From NCBI RefSeq assembly GCF_004339745.1, contig NZ_SMGP01000003.1, positions 992,001 to 1,056,000 on the forward strand: a DNA stretch of 64,000 nt, in the 5' to 3' direction. Source of the stretch: Paraburkholderia sp. BL9I2N2. GTDB lineage: Bacteria; Pseudomonadota; Gammaproteobacteria; Burkholderiales; Burkholderiaceae. Position numbers and translations under genes: made by a program. This document shows positions 62,089 to 64,000 of the stretch, piece after piece (the stretch's first letter is position 1; each line of letters opens with the position of its first letter). The notes beneath the pieces are model-generated. The model saw only the letters and a program-made list of their open reading frames with translations. It was not told where the DNA came from and did no database searches.

Positions 62089-64000
62089 TTGGACTTACTG
62101 CGTTTCACCACCGAGTCGTACGCCGAAGTAGATCGCCTGCGAGCATGGAACGAGGCGCTCGACCGGCTTGGTCTGCGCTGCGGCGCGCCTCAGGCAGCCG
62201 CGCGCCACTTGCATGGAACCATCAAGTCGCGCAAGTCGAGCAACGGCTTTGAACTGATCGCGCTGGCCGCGTTCGCGCAAACGATCGAGCTCAAAGTCGA
62301 CGGCACCGACAGTCTCGTGATCGTGCTGCATCTCGACGGCGGCGTAACGCTCGTCGCCGACGGTGTGCGCGCGCGAGTTGCGACCGGTGATATTGTTTAT
62401 GCGTCGTCGCGCGAGGAAGCGGGCCTGTCGTTCACCTCCGACTTCCGTGCGTTCGTGATCCGCGTGCCCCGCGCCGCCATCAACGCACGCCTTCTTACAC
62501 CGTTCTCACTGCGTGCCGGGCGTTTGCCCGGAGACGCCGGTATCGGTCACGTGTTCTCCGGCTTTCTGCGCTCGATTGCTGAAAGCGTGGAGACGTTGTC
62601 ACTCGACGATCTGCGTCCCCTCGAACTCGCGCTCGCGGAGTTCCTGGTCGCCAGTCTCGTCGGGCACGACAAGGAAGGCAGCTTCAGTGGCCTCACGCCA
62701 TCTCAGGCCGCGCTCTTTTCACGAATATGTCGAACCATCGAAGGCAATCTCGCTGACCCCGATCTCGGGTTGACTTCGATAGCGAAGGAAGAGCGCGTGT
62801 CGCCGCGCTATTTGCAGAAACTGTTTGAAGCGGTTGGACAGAATTTCTCGACCTACTTGCGCTCCCGCAGACTGGAGCGCTGCCGCGCGGATCTGGTCAA
62901 TCCCCTGTATGAAAAGCTTTCGATTGCCGATGTCTGCTTCCGCTGGGGTTTCAACGACCCCGCGTATTTCAGCCGCGCATTTCGCGAGCAATATGGCGCG
63001 TCGCCGCGCACTTTCCGGCATGAAGCAGGTCTTGAATTAGCGCGCCTTCTCGTGCGGCGAATCTCGCGCGGCTTGCCCGTCAACGCCGGGAGTCTGATCG
63101 TGCAGGCACAACTCGCCGAGCAGGGTGCGGTTCATGAAGTTGCGGACGAGACCGGCTCTGCCGAGCAGCCTGAAGCGCCTTCGGCACCCCCGTCCCGCGA
63201 GTCCGGCAAGCCGCGTCATCATCTGTTGCGCGCGACGGCCAACACAATTCACTGGGGTTACTTCAGTCACGATCTCAAGCCCGTGCTCGAGCTGAACAGC
63301 GGCGACACGGTGACGATCGAAACACTCACGCAACACGCGGCGGATGATTGGGAGCGCATGGTGCAGGGTGATCCTGGCGCTGAAAGCGTGTTCCACTGGA
63401 CCGCCGGGCGCAAGAACGTCAATCGCCGCGGCGCCGGTCCCATGGATGCGTCCATCTATGGACGTGGCGCGGGTGAAGGCTTCGGCGTGCATATCTGTAC
63501 CGGACCGATTGCCGTGCGCGGCGCGGAACCCGGCGATGTGCTGGAAGTGCGCATTCTCGACATTCACCCGCGCCGTTGCGCCAATCCGAAATTCGCCGGC
63601 CGCGCGTTCGGCAGCAATGCCGCTGCGTGGTGGGGCTTCCACTATCGCGAGTTATTGACCGAGCCGAAACCGCGCGAGGTCGTCACCATCTATGAACTTG
63701 ATGCCGACGCCACCGCAGGCAAAACCGCCTGCGCGCGCGCTGTCTATAACTTCCGCTGGACACCTCAGCGCGACCCCTTTGGCGTGATGCATCCGACAAT
63801 CGACTATCCCGGCGTGCCAGTCGATCATTCGACGGTGGTCGAGAATCACGACATCCTGAAGAACGTCCAGATTCCGGTACGTCCACACTTCGGCGTGATC
63901 ACGGTCGCGCCGCAGCAGGATGGTCTGATCGATTCGATCCCGCCCTCCACCTTCGGCGGAAATCTCGACAACTGGCGCGTGACGCGTGGAGCGAGCGTGT
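62089..64000 (+). CDS. AraC-type regulator fused in frame to acetamidase/formamidase (3' end off window)
   Basis: An uninterrupted frame of at least 637 codons; no stop occurs from 62089 to the right edge. Residues about 1-190 are a cupin-like AraC_binding_2/FeaR-type domain (LLRFTTESYAEVDRLRAWNEAL). Residues about 200-310 are an AraC HTH pair (LGLTSIAKEERVSPRYLQKLFE; LSIADVCFRWGFNDPAYFSRAFREQYG). A Pro/Glu/Ser linker (311-375) leads to an acetamidase/formamidase domain (TIHWGYFSHDLKPVLEL; GVHICTGPIAVRGAEPGDVLEVRILDIHP; IPVRPHFGVITVAP; PSTFGGNLDNWRV). GGGAG six bases before TTG at 62089 supports that start; the preceding in-frame stop is at 62047. It may sense an amide and both regulate and hydrolyse. 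Confidence 0.9.
   Translation, partial: MDLLRFTTESYAEVDRLRAWNEALDRLGLRCGAPQAAARHLHGTIKSRKSSNGFELIALAAFAQTIELKVDGTDSLVIVLHLDGGVTLVADGVRARVATGDIVYASSREEAGLSFTSDFRAFVIRVPRAAINARLLTPFSLRAGRLPGDAGIGHVFSGFLRSIAESVETLSLDDLRPLELALAEFLVASLVGHDKEGSFSGLTPSQAALFSRICRTIEGNLADPDLGLTSIAKEERVSPRYLQKLFEAVGQNFSTYLRSRRLERCRADLVNPLYEKLSIADVCFRWGFNDPAYFSRAFREQYGASPRTFRHEAGLELARLLVRRISRGLPVNAGSLIVQAQLAEQGAVHEVADETGSAEQPEAPSAPPSRESGKPRHHLLRATANTIHWGYFSHDLKPVLELNSGDTVTIETLTQHAADDWERMVQGDPGAESVFHWTAGRKNVNRRGAGPMDASIYGRGAGEGFGVHICTGPIAVRGAEPGDVLEVRILDIHPRRCANPKFAGRAFGSNAAAWWGFHYRELLTEPKPREVVTIYELDADATAGKTACARAVYNFRWTPQRDPFGVMHPTIDYPGVPVDHSTVVENHDILKNVQIPVRPHFGVITVAPQQDGLIDSIPPSTFGGNLDNWRVTRGASV

Noticed and set aside
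1..64000. Prophage, CRISPR array, tRNA or rRNA genes
   Set aside because: No array of spaced repeats, phage structural genes or RNA gene signatures were seen.

Overview
The window is GC-rich chromosomal DNA with the style of a soil- or plant-associated Burkholderiales, most likely Paraburkholderia. The signs are a Burkholderia-type OmpC-like porin, a fused 1199-residue indolepyruvate ferredoxin oxidoreductase, many LysR/AraC/LacI regulators and many small catabolic operons. I saw no rRNA, tRNA or CRISPR array. Species assignment is inference.

Region 1-8.7 kb (minus strand) is one regulon: a LacI-type repressor, a Tat-exported isochorismatase-fold protein broken by an in-frame stop, a complete dipeptide-type ABC importer, a porin and the start of a hydantoinase/oxoprolinase gene. 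A 12-bp palindrome (TGAATCGATTCA) lies at all four promoters. Region 8.9-16.6 kb has a LysR regulator divergent from an amino-acid/keto-acid operon (indolepyruvate oxidoreductase, ilvE-like aminotransferase, thioesterase), then a group II PLP decarboxylase. At 16.9-19.9 kb a BTAD/SARP regulator fused to an alpha/beta hydrolase is divergent from an FAD monooxygenase-like gene. After a two-domain HTH-like protein (20.3-21.7 kb), 22.2-29.2 kb is a ribitol operon: AraC regulator, sugar ABC importer, ribitol dehydrogenase and ribulokinase-type kinase.

Region 29.4-40.2 kb carries an AraC regulator divergent from an acid-degradation cluster (enoyl-CoA hydratase, class III CoA-transferase, fumarylacetoacetase-like hydrolase, DUF485 + solute symporter, DUF302 protein) and two CurA-like reductases flanking a LysR gene. 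Region 40.2-49.8 kb is a mosaic of fragments and orphans: a reductase C-terminal scrap, a candidate type III effector with an hrpII-like box, a tandem zinc-ribbon protein beside a probable IS21-like end, a PAP2 phosphatase, an orphan sugar-binding protein, a PDDEXK fragment, a diguanylate cyclase, a small gene under two LexA boxes, and a decayed PhoB-type response regulator.

Region 49.8-55.5 kb has a lipoprotein phosphoesterase, a lipoprotein MauG/CcpA-type dihaem peroxidase, a further lipoprotein and a convergent prolyl-4-hydroxylase-like gene, separated by strong hairpins. Region 55.5-64 kb has a decayed acetyltransferase, a glycine-betaine type ABC importer, a GbdR-like regulator that has lost its DNA-binding domain, a truncated beta-propeller gene, a stand-alone acetamidase/formamidase, and a large open frame running off the window in which an AraC-type transcription factor is fused in frame to a second acetamidase/formamidase. 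That fusion is the most unusual gene here. Other leads are the LexA-controlled 94-residue protein, the SARP-hydrolase fusion and the LacI regulon.
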